Positions 43,853 through 57,167 of a DNA stretch of 64,000 nt are shown here, piece after piece. A program made the translations under genes and the position numbers. How positions within the stretch are numbered: the stretch's first letter is position 1; every line of letters starts with the position of its first letter. The notes under the pieces are model-generated. The model saw only the letters and a program-made list of their open reading frames with translations, ran no database searches and was not told where the DNA came from. The stretch lies in NCBI RefSeq assembly GCF_020382885.2, contig NC_058495.1, positions 18,768,127 through 18,832,126 of the forward strand. Reading direction: 5' to 3'. The DNA is from Scatophagus argus. Taxonomy: Eukaryota > Chordata > Actinopteri > Scatophagidae.

Positions 43853-44880
43853 TTTAAATGAAAGTGTCAGTGTACTATGTAAAATAAGCTGATAATTATG
43901 AAATGTGTGCCTGTGCAGTATGTGACACATCAGTGCCAGTGGGTTTTTCTGGTAGAGAGACTTTCCGCATTTACTCCCACTCCTTCAAGAAGCTGTTCCA
44001 GTGCAGGTCAAAGAGTGTACTGCGCAGTAGTATCTCTTATGTTCTGAGTTATAATGACAAAAGATCTATTGTGCAGTTCCTAAAAAAAAGAAATGGGATC
44101 TTCAAACTGACATGAAAAAGTGCCCAAATGAACAGACAGACATTAATGCATGAAAGAATAAAGCAGAACAGAACTAGGTGCAGGGCACCAGAGCAGAGAG
44201 GGCACTTCTTGAGAGTCTGTTATCTGTCTGGCGACAAAGGCCTTTGTTTCGTTTTGTTTTTTTAATCTTTTTTTTTTTTTTAACTTTTAATGTTAGTTGG
44301 TTCAGTTTGAAGAGAATCTCCCCAAGCCCCCTGATCCCCTCCACCTTTTACTGGGTCTGCACTGAGCAGTGGAAGATGGCAGCTTAGTTGTTTGGGAGTT
44401 CCAAGAGTTCAAAGTGGTCTTTCTGTAATGCGCTCAGAGCCTGTCATCCCCATTCGGTCCCACAGCTTTGCCAGCAGTCACATAAACACTTCCTAGTGGA
44501 AACAAATCAGAACAGCATGAAAATGCCTTCAGTTCAATTCTTCCAGTTACTCTTTCAGGCTCAAACTTCCTTCCCATTCTTAAATACCCTAGCAGTACCA
44601 AATCCTGGAAACTCATCCCAGGATTTCTTAGAAAAAAACACCACCATGAAGTATGGTTACACTTTGACCACCTCCACTCGAGGCACACAGTCTTTAAGAA
44701 GTGCTGAGACACAATACTTTTTAGCACAGAGAGAAATACAACTGTCTCCCAGCTGTCCCTTCCACAACCAAGGCAAGGGCAGGGCATGGTGTGATAGGGC
44801 AGGCAGAAGGAAAAGGGCTGTGTTGGGTAGTAGCAGGAGGCAAGCCCTGGGCAGGGTTTTGGTCGGCTGGTTAGCTTGGC

Positions 44881-47800
44881 TCAGCTAGCTGCAGCCCGTG
44901 CCATCAGGTCCTCTAGAGCCTTGTCCTGGTCATTGTTGTGGACCAGTAGCACCTCTTTGATGGCGTCCCGCTCAAATCCCATTTCACCAAACCTTGACAT
45001 TAGCTGAAGGAACTGCAATGCCTGTGAAGGATGAAAGAAAAAACACTACTATAGAATGCATTTTTAAAGTCATTTACAGATTTATTAAAAGAGGACAATG
45101 TAAAGGCAATTATCATATTTCAGACTTTTTATTTAAGACTAAACACTGTGTTGTCTGATTTGATTCCTCAATAAACATACTCTATGTTCTTAATATGTGC
45201 AGCTACCTGTGCAAGCTGTACAAACCTTTTCCTCTGAGCACTGGTACATCTCTAAACATTCCTCCACTGCACCTGCATCGAAGCCCCGCTCACACAGACG
45301 TCCATGGACAAACAGATAGTCCAGTACCTTAGACAAAAAATAAGTACATGTTTATTATGTGACTGCCTTGACCATCACATCATCAGCTAGGCTTGAGTTA
45401 AAAAAAGATTATTATAGGGTTTCTAGTTTTGTTTTTCTGAAAATAAAAAATTATGTTGCAGATTGAAATGAACAAATGTTGATGTCGTTTATTGTTCACT
45501 CGGGGCTCAGCACTAACTTTGAGAGGAGTTTTGGGATCCTAAGTGAAAAAAAATTAGGAGCACGCAAAGAAATTTAGGAGCACAGTGAAAAAATGTTGAA
45601 ATAAAACACAAACACAGTTTATTAACAACAATTTATATATTTACACTACATATGTTTAGTTAGATAATACTTGATTCACAGCAATATTTTGTTGTTAATG
45701 TCTGATCATTAGGACCAGACATTGTGTTGAGTCAATTCATCTCTTTTTCACTCAAAATAAAATTCAATTAATTTTTAGCCATGTCTTCACATACAATGCC
45801 TGCTCAGCTTCCAGACCACAGTCAGAAAGCAGAAAAGGGAGACATTTGCTTTCCTCCAGGGCCGAAGTCGATCCTTACTTAGTGTATGACCGCGTTCACT
45901 TTTTGAGCAGTTGGGGAAACAACAAACAAGACTTCTTTTGGTCTTGAGAAGCTGCAGTGTTTATTAATTGACACACTGTAAACCTATACTGTTCATTTAT
46001 TGCCAGAATAACAATTTGCTGCCAATATTTTCTCCTCTGCCCCGTTGACATTGACTGTCAGTCACCCAACCTCACGTGTTTTACACACTGCCCTATTCAG
46101 GAGCTGCTGTTATGCAACTGTTAACTTATTGCCTATCATACCGACACACTTCTCAGTGCTGTTCACCTTCCTTTCACTTGTCACTTTCTACATCACTACA
46201 GAAAACTCAGTAGTTGAATGCGGGACTCATACTTAGGACTCACAGACTCATGTGAGTGAAATACTTGCACTGTCAAGCCCTATCACTGATTGTCTTTGTT
46301 ATGCTGTAGGTGCCTTATATATTATATAGATTTAATGTGTGGTGACCAATGGTGACCAGTTCTAGTTCATCATTTACAACCAGCTGGTACAAATTAAATC
46401 TGGCATGCCACCTCCATTAAGCTTGTTATATTTTGCTTATATTTTATCCCACATCTTCTATGGCTTTTGTAATTCTGTGATCAATGTTGGATCAATCAAA
46501 CTGTGTAGTATTAGCTGTACAGATCACAGACACTTCTCTATTACCATAACTTTACAGACAACAGGGTGACTTAACAACTTTATTTCAGTTTAAGGCTACG
46601 TTCTTCACTGAACACAATTACACAAGCGTACAAACAATGAACTGTTAAGCACGTCTGACAGTGGATATACTAGGAATCCAGATCTCTACGCATTGGGATG
46701 AAAGGGAGTCGCACCTGCTCCACGTTCTGCCCTTGTCTCTGCATGGCCCGTAGGACACCCTCATATGAGTAGCCCATGCCCACAAGGGTTTCCACACACT
46801 GACGCTCACTTGGGGTCATGCTGAGCAGGGCTCCGCCACACGGCAGACCAGCAGTTCCAGACCCTGGGTTGGCCTAGCGTAAAAATACAAGTGAATTTCA
46901 ATGAGGTTCCTTGAGATTTGATTTATTTACCATCACTCCTTAATCCGCGATGCTAAATTCCCCACAGACTTTGCATACTATTAGTCAAGTACATAAATCA
47001 GTGTGTAATCTCATGCTTACTATTTTTGGTGCACCACTCTTGGTGTGACTGGGTGGCTCAGGGGCAACAATAACTTGGGTCTTAGGTAGGACCGGCGGGC
47101 TGCCATTGGGTAGGTTATGACGAGGAGCAGGGATTGGAGTAGGGAGTAGGCTGTACTTTACTGGCTCTGGGTCACCAGAGTCAGACAGTTTAGGAAAAGT
47201 GAGAGAGCGGATGTTACAGGGTCGTTCATCTGTGTCAAACCCCGCTCTCCCAGGATGCCCAACTTTGTCCATGTCCAGCAAGGCAACCAACCCATTGGGT
47301 TTATGGGTAAAGCCAGGTTTGGCTATGACGCTGGTGTTGGTGCTGGGAGGGGACGGGCTGTTTCCACGTGACGCCGACTTTGTCTGTGAGACCTCTGGTG
47401 GGGATACAGAAGGAGGAGCTAGAGGTTGGGACTGGCTCTGAAGGATGTTCCTGAGCTCTTCCTTATCGTCCAAAGTTTTGAGCTCCAACTTGTCAAAGGG
47501 GTCCTCTTCCCGCTCAAAGTCAGCTAAATTGAGGTTATGCAGCTGAGGAGTGCTAGGTTGGGTTTTCCTGGGGCCAAGGCTTGGGGCAGGTAGTGGAGTG
47601 AGAATGGCGTCATGGCTCAGCCCTGCCAGAACAGGGTTCAGCGCTGGTGGTGGAAGGTCCTGGTCCTCTGCAGCAGACCCTGGTTTCTTCCCTCCAGTAC
47701 CATCAATGTCCTGGGCCTGTGCCAAACACTCCTTGCTGTCTGCCTCCTGCTTAGCTGCTGCCTCTTGAGCTCTGGCCTCTGCTGCTCTAGCCTCAGCAAG

Positions 47801-48527
47801 TTCAACCCCCCATCGCACACTGCGCCTCTCCAAAGAAAAGTCATACTGTTGAGACCATGTTCAGAAGAAGAATGGAGGGAATGGGCAAAGGGGGCGGATG
47901 GAGCAACAGAGAAAACCAGAAAAACGATTATAAGATTCATATGATATTACAACTCCAGCTCAATAAATAAAACACAGAAATAACCTGTACAACATAATAT
48001 GAATACATTTTAAATCTGAAGTGTCATGTTCCTGTAATTTTTAAAGAATGTAAGGTACTTCAACTGAGCAGACTAAAAACCTGGCTACAACAAAAAAAAA
48101 AAAAATCATATAATATTGCATGTAAGTACAGTTAAGCATGGTGTGAGGGTGCCATGGAGGTGCACAATACCACAGTTAATACCAGTGCAAAATCAGCACC
48201 CTTCCTGTACTTGACTAACCTGTGTGTCCACCAGCAAAGAGCCACAGTCTGGTGGACAAAAACCAACAGGCAGCCCCACTTTGGCTGGGCAGCGGAATTT
48301 TTCATTAATCTTGAAGGGAACATCATCAAGGTAGCTGATGGATCCTGTGTACAAAAAAAAGAAAGATTACATTAGAAAAACATTCAAAGGAATTACAGGC
48401 ACCAATAGACCTTGAACCTACATTTAACTCACAACATCAGTGCCATCAAACAGTGGAACAAGGAAGTATCAAAAAATACGTCCTCACCATTGTTGTATGC
48501 ATCTGATCCAGACTTCCTCGCAGCCAT
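44881..48527 (-). CDS. ubap1: Ubiquitin-associated protein 1 (ESCRT-I subunit)
   Basis: Six coding exons, high to low: 48527-48488, 48344-48220, 47845-47021, 46873-46715, 45327-45226, 45021-44881. Total 1392 nt, 463 residues (human 502), phases consistent. The N-terminal UMA domain reads [20 protein letters not shown] then KVGLPVGF and YDFSLERR; it binds the ESCRT-I core. The central Ser/Pro-rich linker keeps [20 protein letters not shown]. The C-terminal SOUBA (overlapping UBA domains) reads [20 protein letters not shown] through [20 protein letters not shown] and binds ubiquitin. UBAP1 sorts ubiquitinated membrane proteins into multivesicular endosomes. The linker is the least conserved part and is shorter than in mammals. 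Confidence 0.96.
45540..45925. repeat. Dispersed repeat family B, copy 2 (compact)
   Basis: GAGCACGCAAAGAAATTTAG, CTTTTTCACTCAAAATAAAA, TGCCTGCTCAGCTTCCAGAC and AGCAGTTGGGGAAACAA occur in the same order as at 37457-38490. Lies in a UBAP1 intron. Confidence 0.6.
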
Positions 48528-50918
48528 TTAGAGACTCTGAAAACAGACATGTGTGCACCAGTTGTAGGGTTAGTGACCAGCAGCAGTGCCACAGTTTTTT
48601 AATTGACAAAGAGAGTTCATAATTATAAAAAGAAACAGACAAAGGCACCTTTAAAAACACACACATACACACAACCACACGCACTCTGGTGCAGCAGTGT
48701 GTTAAACACACCCAAGTGGATTTCCTTAGTCCTTCTTCCACCTGCCTTCAGGCTTGACACTTTGTCTGAGAAGGTTTGTTCTTATAATTACATTATCATA
48801 CTTTCACTGAGCTCAGAAATTAGTCCAACAAAACAGTTTTAATCAAAGCTTAAGAGCAATGACTATGCATGTTGTCCATTCTGTTCAAATTGAAATTCTT
48901 AATTATCCCTTTGGTTTTCTACATTCCGCTACTCTGCATCTCTAGACACATAATCTCATTATTTGGTCATGCTGCACAACAATGCCTGATATTATCAACA
49001 CAGAGAAGCCACTGTTTTAACATTCACTGAACACAGAACTTTGATCTGTGTGCTGGTGCAGAGCAATGTACAGTAGAAAAAGTGAAAGAGTTGATCCAAT
49101 TACACAGCTGAAAGGGGTGGTTTTGTTAGTGAAAAGCAGTTACTAAATTAAAAAAAACAAAATCACTGAATCAAATGGCTGTCTGACATAGGATCGCTTT
49201 GCTAGGGCTGCATACACCGCTGAAAATCAACACCCAACTCAGCAGCTCTTTGCTTCTTTTTTGTCTTTACTTAGGTGTGCTTGCTCATTTCATCAATGCC
49301 AAATATGAGACTATAGCCAGTCTTTTCCACTAAACAAACTCAACTGTACACTATGCATCCAGCATGAAACAGCACAGACACAGAGAAGATTAATGACAGA
49401 AGAAAAAATCTGCAGAAATCTGAACATCTGGCAAGCAAAGGAGAGACAGAGAAAATCAGTACTCAAAGGCAAGAGGATATTCGTCTTGGATTCACATGAC
49501 TGTGACAGGATGACCAGGTTGCTGTGTGTCCACTGGAAACATAGGTGGGCAACAGGTTACCAACACACAGGGCAACGGTTAGTCATATACTATAATGCTT
49601 AATGCCCTGTTTCAGTATGATTATCTTACGTCTGTCTGCATCCCAAGTTTTCGACACACCATTTTAATGATTCTTTAATTGAGAAATTAATGTAGTTGTA
49701 TTTATTTATATTTTTCAGTTTCACCACTGCCCTTGCATGAAAGGATCTAACAGCATTTGACAATATACATAACATGACATAAAGACTCAGTTATCAGTAA
49801 ATCTCTTGCTCAATTAAGTCTCCCCTCTTCTAAAAGAATATAACAAATATCAATGCACAGCAATCTGCACAGGCTCATTAGTAGTATTGCTTGTGGAAAA
49901 AAAGCCCAAGGCTCTATAAGTGAGCGATGATAGTGTTCAGCGTGGTCTATGTGGAAACCTAGCATTTTAAACAACCTCTGCAAAAAACAAACAAACAAAA
50001 AAGCCACACTAACTTGGGAGTTGTACATGTCCAGTAGCCCATCTTTGATTAGAACAAAATAAAAATAAAAAACATACTTGACACTGGACTTTACGCTCTC
50101 TGGCTTATCATGCGTGGAAATGCGACACACATGACTGGGAGTTTATCTCGTGACGAGGAGGTATCTATCAGATTTCTAAAACATAGAATGATATAAGCTG
50201 AGTAGTTACCATCTCGGTATCAGCAAATATGGGGTAGCTTTATATAACATTATTTGCTGTTGTCCCTCACTATTTCATCAACTTCGCTAGTAAGCACGGT
50301 CAGAGTACAGTTGAGCTGAGTTATTAGTATAGCTATTATCAGTGACAACCACAACAGCACTGGGCAACTCGCCAAGATAGTTAGGCTGGCTAATTCAGGG
50401 AGAGCTAAACCACTTCCAACTAAAACTAAAAAAGAAACTATCACAGCAACTGTTTTCAAGCAAGTTTACGTTAACTTCAACTTTAAGGCCCCCAGCTTTC
50501 ACACACGACACGTGATGTTAGAAGCAGACACACTTAAGTACGATTAATCACTAGCTGGTATCGCTTAAGTTATAATAGTGTTATTTAGCAACACGCCAAG
50601 CTATAACTATCGGAGGTTACTCCTAGCTCAATGCGCTAACAGCGAACAGTGACAGTAAAGCTAAGAAATCAGCGTCAAATATGACATTATTTGGTACTAA
50701 CCGAATATTAAACTCGAGCAAACTGATTAATTGACACTTACCAAGAGGCGCTGACTAATCTTTTTGGGGAAAAGCTATCGTTCATGCTAATACGCTTAGT
50801 TAGCTTCGTCAGTGGCCTGGCTGTAACGTTATGTGGCTGAATAGGAAAGACCGCTGTCTCTTCTGCCACCGCCCCTCAAGAGAAACTGAACTCACACATG
50901 AAAAGACACTCATCTCAC

Positions 50919-51050
50919 CTGTATCTGCTCCGTCTTGTTCTTTCAAAATCAAAACGACGTCTTGTCGAGGTGGCACTCAAATCTGAACTCTTCTCCGAAT
51001 TAAATTTATTTATGACATCTCTTTCCTGCTTCAGCGTGGGACGCCATCTT
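50919..51050 (-). other. ubap1: UBAP1 non-coding first exon and promoter edge
   Basis: Minus-strand leader ending AGATACAG at 50919 with a GTGAGATG donor. The motif AAGATGGCG (minus strand, 51050-51042), a YY1-type start-site element, marks the probable 5' end. A second possible donor at 50741 (CTTG|GTAAGTG) may be an alternative first exon. Confidence 0.55.
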
Positions 51051-51170
51051 GATTTGTCAAGCTCGCTTCCACTGGTTCCTGTCTGACGTCACTCACCCAC
51101 ATGACGTCAGAAAATCACAACACAACATCCAGCTGTTTGAATCGGTGGTGTCTGCCAGTAACGATGTTTT

Positions 51171-51329
51171 TTTTTTTCCTAGGATGGCGATGGAATTATC
51201 CAATCATAGCGAACCTTTCAACGACCACTTCAGCGCCGTTGGAGCAGCCTGACCGTTTGACATCAAGAATGTTTATTCATACTGATTGGATTAACAACCT
51301 GACTCTCCGTCGCCGTCCTAGGAAAAAAA
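51171..51329. repeat. Imperfect long inverted repeat between UBAP1 and UBE2R2
   Basis: TTTTTTTCCTAGGATGGCGA (51171-51190) matches the reverse complement of TCGCCGTCCTAGGAAAAAAA (51310-51329) at 19 of 20 positions. Inside, TCCAATCA and TGATTGGA also pair. The core is about 120 bases. It could be a small MITE or a bidirectional regulatory element with CCAAT boxes. Confidence 0.65.
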
Positions 51330-51359
51330 AGGGTCCTGTTCAAAGAAAAGGTAGGAAAC

Positions 51360-52600
51360 AATGGTTCATTATTTAAGTGCTTGTGTGTTTTTTATCACAA
51401 TGTTATAATTATTAAGGCATCGTAGGAGAACAACAAAATGCATGTGCCACTCTCAGGAAAATTTGGAGCATACACAAAACTCTCCTGAAGGAAAAGAGCT
51501 GTTATGAGTTGGATACTACGCAATAATATAAAATGCAAATCCAAGAGTGTTCATTTAAATTAATTTATGCTGACAAAGGAAAAAAGGTGGACTGCTACAC
51601 TGGGTCAAAAATGAGAGAGTAAAGACTGTTCAGCATAATTGCAGTAAAAGTCCCTAGTATAGATTGCAGTCCGAAAAAAATCCAAGGCACTCTAATGCTG
51701 ATAATTAAAAATCCATTACTATTTTTATTATTTTACATTACAAAACCAGCACGTTACAAACTGCAGTGGTGCTGTCTTTGAATGTCATCAAGTGGTCATG
51801 TGACTATTTGAGGCCACATGAAAAATAAAATACAATATAAATACAAATGTAAAACAATAATACAATACAACCTTTCATGTTCAGTAAATGGGAAGAAAAG
51901 AAAATTTAGCAACAAAAAAAATCTCAAGTCATATTAGAATTTGAACTGGAAATTGAAGTTAAAACACAAGGGTCAAATACAGTGTTGAATATTAAGATAT
52001 TGTGACAATATACTAATAATACTGGAAAAATCACACAGTTTAAAAAAATATATTCTATAGTATGCAGTTTGGTGCCACAGTATTACTTGTAAACCGCATG
52101 TTTTGCTAAGGCCTCAAAAGAACTAGCCCTGGTAGTCTAAATTCAAAAAGTTTCCTATTGTTTGAGACTGTTACCAGTCTTTATGTTTCTGGGATTAACC
52201 TCTAGTGTCTACATCATTTGTGTTGCCCACAGTCTTTTAATATTGTGCAATGAGGAAACATAAGAGTTGGTAACAGCCTCAAACGTCTCCTAAACCTGGA
52301 GACTTTTCCTTTTAGATTTGTAGAAATATATTGTTTTTACAAATACATATATGAAATATATTTTTTCAAAGAACACACTTAATTTTATATGTCTAAGGTT
52401 AATGGTAGTGACATCAAATATACATTTGGACACATTTGTGATTTTGTGTACATTTTTATTTTTCTTCCTCAATGTCGAGTGCGCGCACGTCACGTTCAGA
52501 CTCGTACGTACTTTACGTTCCGCACACACGCGCAATGATAGCCGGAAGCACCGATGGGAGGAAAATAAAAATCGATGAAATCCACTGTAATTCTGGAGTG
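51360..52600. other. Gap upstream of UBE2R2
   Basis: AT-rich to about 52460, then a CpG-rich stretch (52478-52560) with GTGCGCGCAC and GTACGTAC palindromes that looks like the UBE2R2 promoter. No supported gene. Confidence 0.5.
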
Positions 52601-53498
52601 TAAACCTCTCACTTACTGTCTTTTTCGCGACCGTAGGCTCCAATTTTTTTACCACGTACACTGCCACTGTGCCGAGGGGACGGTGCAGAGCAGAAAAGCT
52701 GCTCCTTTTTGAACGAAGTTGCTCGGTGGGGGTTTAGCTGACGTGTGGAGAAGTTGAGACTGCCAGAGAGCAGATAAACAAACATAAACAAGCAGGGATC
52801 AGCTGAGCACCAGTCCGAACCGAACCAGCAACACGGAGAGATGTCAGGGAGAACGAGTTTCTTCTTTTGAGTCCAAGAATGATCCACAGGAGACCGTGAC
52901 TTACACTGATACTAGCTCCATGTCAACTGTCAACACTGGCACACAAAGAAATTCGGAAACACAACACGAGGACCAGCCATAGGCTTTAGCAGAAAATCCA
53001 CTGCTCCTGTCACTGTCTTTTGGTCAAGACATAGCCAGGACAGCATGGACAGCCAATGAGTTTACCTTCCAGTTTTCTGCTCTAACGACACGAATACATA
53101 TTACAGTGCAAGGAGAGAGGTAAACACTTTTTTTTTTATTATTAATTTTGCTTTCTCCCCATGAAGGGCCTGCAAACCAAACCACTGTCATAAGCTACCT
53201 TGGCAGGCCACATGTTCTGTTTGTGTTTGACTTCTTTATGTGATGGTCAGTTTACTGACTCTTATCTATTCAGGTTTGCTATTTCTTTTGTGCTGGCTTG
53301 TTCTAGAAAGTCCACTATCAGTACAAACAGTGCTAATACATTGTGTTTGCTGCACCAGTCACAAGTAACCATGAAAAGAAAACATAGAAACATTTTCATT
53401 AGAATTCTGACCATACCATTAAACCCATCATTTTTCTTTCCTTTGCACAATATCCTCACACCTTTTGCCCAGCCACTGGTGTCAGAAGTGGGATTAAC

Positions 53499-56400
53499 AT
53501 GGCCCACCAGGCAACCCCCAGTTCCCAGAAGGCCCTGATGATGGAGCTGAAGTCTCTGCAGGAGCAGCCTGTGGAGGGTTTCCGCATCACTCTGGTGGAG
53601 GAGTCTGACCTCTACAACTGGGAAGTGGCCATCTTCGGGCCCCCAAACACCCTGTATGAGGGAGGCTACTTTAAGGTGGGACAAAGTTTTCTGATAGCAA
53701 AAGGGCAAGGGACTAAATTATAAATTCAGAATAGTCAAAATTTGGCACAATGTTTAGCTACATCCACGAAGCTAATTTAGTTGTAGAAAATTATACGTGT
53801 ATGGAGTGCAGCTGTGCTACTGGGCATGCTTTCTTCCCAATTAGGATATGCAGGAGATTTTTGCAAGTTGGAAAACAGCCAGCCCAGTCACTGTCAGCGA
53901 CTGTCTTTGAAGTCAACGTGTTAAATCAAATAAGTTTAACTATTATGATTGCTTACCTCTACTGTCTAAGAATTTTTCAGGCAGCCAGTTATGTATTTTA
54001 TTTTTTTAAATTTTTTTTGGTCTTTCTCCTTGGTCCATTCACTCTCCTTGTCCAGCCCTCTCCCCTCGCTGTATGATGGTTGTGTTTCAGACAGCTATTT
54101 TTAGCTATGAGACCGATATAAATGGCACCTTAGCACAGAGAAGTAAGAGAGAAGGGCACGATGAGACTCATCTTCTTTTCTTTCATGTTACTTATTCAGT
54201 GAAACATCTAGAAATTGCAGTACAGTGAGAGCCCACATTCAAGTTGGGGCAATGCAGTTGATGCTGTGGCCTTCCAGGAATGCAAAAATAATACAGAGCA
54301 AGCGTTGCTGTGGTCTACTCTAGCAGCTGACCTATGTTGATTACTTTATGTTTTTCTTTTACAATGTCATTCTTGTGTCATCTGTTGTCAAGTCAGATCA
54401 ATTTTATTTCAATTGACTTGAGTCACAAGTTTGTTTCAGAGGGTTTTTGCAATCTGTGCAATGTTTTACACCCCTTTTTCTTACACTCAGCGGACATATA
54501 AGGAAAATCTTTGCAGGCAAAAACATGGAGGAAAAAAACTTGAACCTTGTTGCTTTGGGGTATATAGTACTATGTTTTGGTGCAGGTGAAACTGACCTGC
54601 ATTTAATGAAAGATTGTTGAAAAAGATTGACTTGTGTAACTAAATGTAACTTTGCTTCTGCTGCCTGCGTGGTTACTACTTGTGGAGAAATGATAGTCCT
54701 ATCTGAGCGGCAGCTGTTCAGTACACACACCCAAACCTACAAGACTTTCATGTAGATAATTGCGCAATACTTGGAAAGAAAACACAGAACCAGAAACACC
54801 AACTGTTATGTTTTTTTGCTCTCTTGCTGTATTAAAATTTGTTTAAATAACAAAGATGTCAACTACTTCAGGGTGTGAGTGTAGTCATGGCTCAATGTGT
54901 GATATTTCTTAAATTCGAGTTAAAGTGTACAGGAAAGCTACGTTGTGGTTGACCATTGATATTAGTTGACTTGTCGGTCAGGAGAGAGCTTATTTTATAT
55001 GCAAGACTGCAGTTTGACATGAGAGACAAGCAAAATCCAATTTGTCACGTCACGATCTATATACTTTTTGACCTATCAAACTTATTACAATCAGAGTTTA
55101 GCTTTAAGCAGCTGTCCTTAACCTTTACAGTACCTGAGGTGTCTCTCTGAGACAAAACATGCAAAACACAATTGTCTCTTTCTTCACTTCCAGTTCATTT
55201 TTGTTTAAGGAAACATGAAGGAAGAATTTAACTTGTCTCACTACAAAAGGGTGTCTTGCAATGATTACAAACTTTTATGTATTTTGTTTATTTAGATAAA
55301 TAAAGTATTTTTATTCCCCATTTCAGTGTGCAACATCAGTCTCCAAAATATCAACTCCCGTCTCTCTGGTGTCACAACCTTGCTCAAGGATGGTTAAAGA
55401 AGGGCAGAACACACAAGAGTTGTAAATTAAAATATGTGGAAAACGACTTACAAGTACAAATCAAACGGAGCATAAGCCTTTGCTGCACCCACTTCCTAGG
55501 TGGAAATTTGGATTCAAAGCGGTCGTACAATCCCATCGTCAGGCAGATGTGGCAGAGAATGTTGTCACAGGGGGGTCTCTCCACCAGGCCCAAAGGACAT
55601 AAAGTTAGCATGGAGTCATGCTGTCTGTAAAACATGTTGACTGTCGACCCCTGTTTGTTCCCCAAGGCTCACATCAAGTTCCCAGTCGACTACCCGTACT
55701 CCCCGCCAACCTTCCGCTTCCTCACCAAGATGTGGCACCCCAACATTTACGAGGTAAAACATTTTGGATTCATCTTTGAATGTTTATGCACAATCTGTGT
55801 AGCAATTGCCGTGCCACTTTAGCATTTAAATAGTTATCCTCATGTTTTTGTGACTGATGTCATACAGTGTATTTTGCACACTTTCCAGAACGGAGATGTA
55901 TGCATCTCCATCCTGCACCCTCCTGTTGATGACCCTCAGAGTGGGGAACTACCGTCTGAAAGGTGGAACCCCACCCAGAATGTCAGGTAACTTCTGCCAC
56001 ACAACCTCATCCTCTGCATGCATTTGAATTCATCCTACATTATCAACATACTGTCTTTTTATAACTTTTCTATAACTTTTCTGTTTATTCATTTAAGTTC
56101 TGCTTTACACTTAATTTATTTAAAGAATCGTTCTTATTAATGACACAGAGTATCTCCCACTGAATTGGACCTCTTGAATATAGAACATAGGATAAGAAAA
56201 CTAAGGGTACAGTGGTACACATGAAACTTCAGGAAATACTGTATACTCATGATATATTGTACTCACGGCATAATTCAAATGCAATTTTTCGAACAGCAAC
56301 AGTGTAAATTAACAGTGAAGTTCTGTTATTTTACCATCTTAATAATAAGATGGTGCTGGGGGGTAGCTTTCAAAATTTCTTTAGAATTCAACATGTCAGC

Positions 56401-57167
56401 AAGACTCCTTTTGTGGAGGACTGTAGTCTGTATTGACAATCTGGGCAGATTGAGTGCAGCTTGTTGAGTGAGCCACAAGGGGAAAGAGGTGAGCTACTTC
56501 CTCCACCTGAGCTGGGACTTTACTACAGAGCTTTTCTGTCCTGCGTCGATGGGATCGGATGTTGGAGTGTCCACATTTTCTGTCTGTCTGTGCTCTGTTC
56601 TTTCATCACCAGGACTATTCTGCTTAGTGTGATCTCTCTGCTCAATGAGCCCAACACCTTCTCCCCCGCCAATGTGGATGCGTCTGTCATGTTTCGCAAA
56701 TGGAGGGACAGCAAAGGCAAGGACAAGGAGTATGCAGAGATTATCAGGTAAGACATAAAATTGAGTGTTTCATTCATCAAATATACAGTGTGCTTACAAT
56801 GAATCCCTTACAACAAGGAAGTATTCTGCCAATCAGTCCGTAAAACACTCATTCTGGTTTTATTCCCTTCTTGGCCCTCAGAAAACAGGTGATGTCAACA
56901 GCAGCAGAGGCTGAGCGCGATGGCGTCAAGGTGCCGACCACATTGGCAGAGTACTGCGTCCAGACCAGGGTCCCCTCGCAGGACAGCAGTTCAGACCTCC
57001 TTTATGATGACCTCTACGACGATGACATGGAGGAGGAGGATGAGGAGGAAGACGAGAGCGAGATGGAGTCTGTAGGTGAAGCCGGGGGGATCAGCACCGT
57101 GGAGGACATCGGGACGTCCACCAGATGTTATGACAACCAGGATGACTCTGGGAATGAAGACTCATGA
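53499..57167 (+). CDS. ube2r2: Ubiquitin-conjugating enzyme E2 R2 (Cdc34-like)
   Basis: Five coding exons: 53499-53675, 55667-55753, 55889-55986, 56613-56747, 56882-57167. Total 783 nt, 260 residues. The UBC fold begins [20 protein letters not shown]. The HPN motif is in [14 protein letters not shown] with the catalytic cysteine at residue 93, as in human. The Cdc34-specific acidic loop [20 protein letters not shown] follows. The acidic tail ([20 protein letters not shown]) binds the cullin canyon. IYENGD and the linked genes favour UBE2R2 over CDC34/UBE2R1. The enzyme builds K48 chains with cullin-RING ligases. The tail has an insertion of about 20 residues before [13 protein letters not shown] that human lacks. 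A 5' non-coding exon probably ends at 53119 (AG|GTAAAC). Confidence 0.97.

Noticed and set aside
44388-44888. 166-codon plus-strand ORF
   Set aside because: It overlaps the UBAP1 last exon in antisense and its 3' UTR, and its protein resembles nothing.
51049-51252. Short plus-strand ORFs (for example from ATGGCGATGG at 51183)
   Set aside because: They lie in the inverted repeat and promoter zone, with no homology, and end at once.
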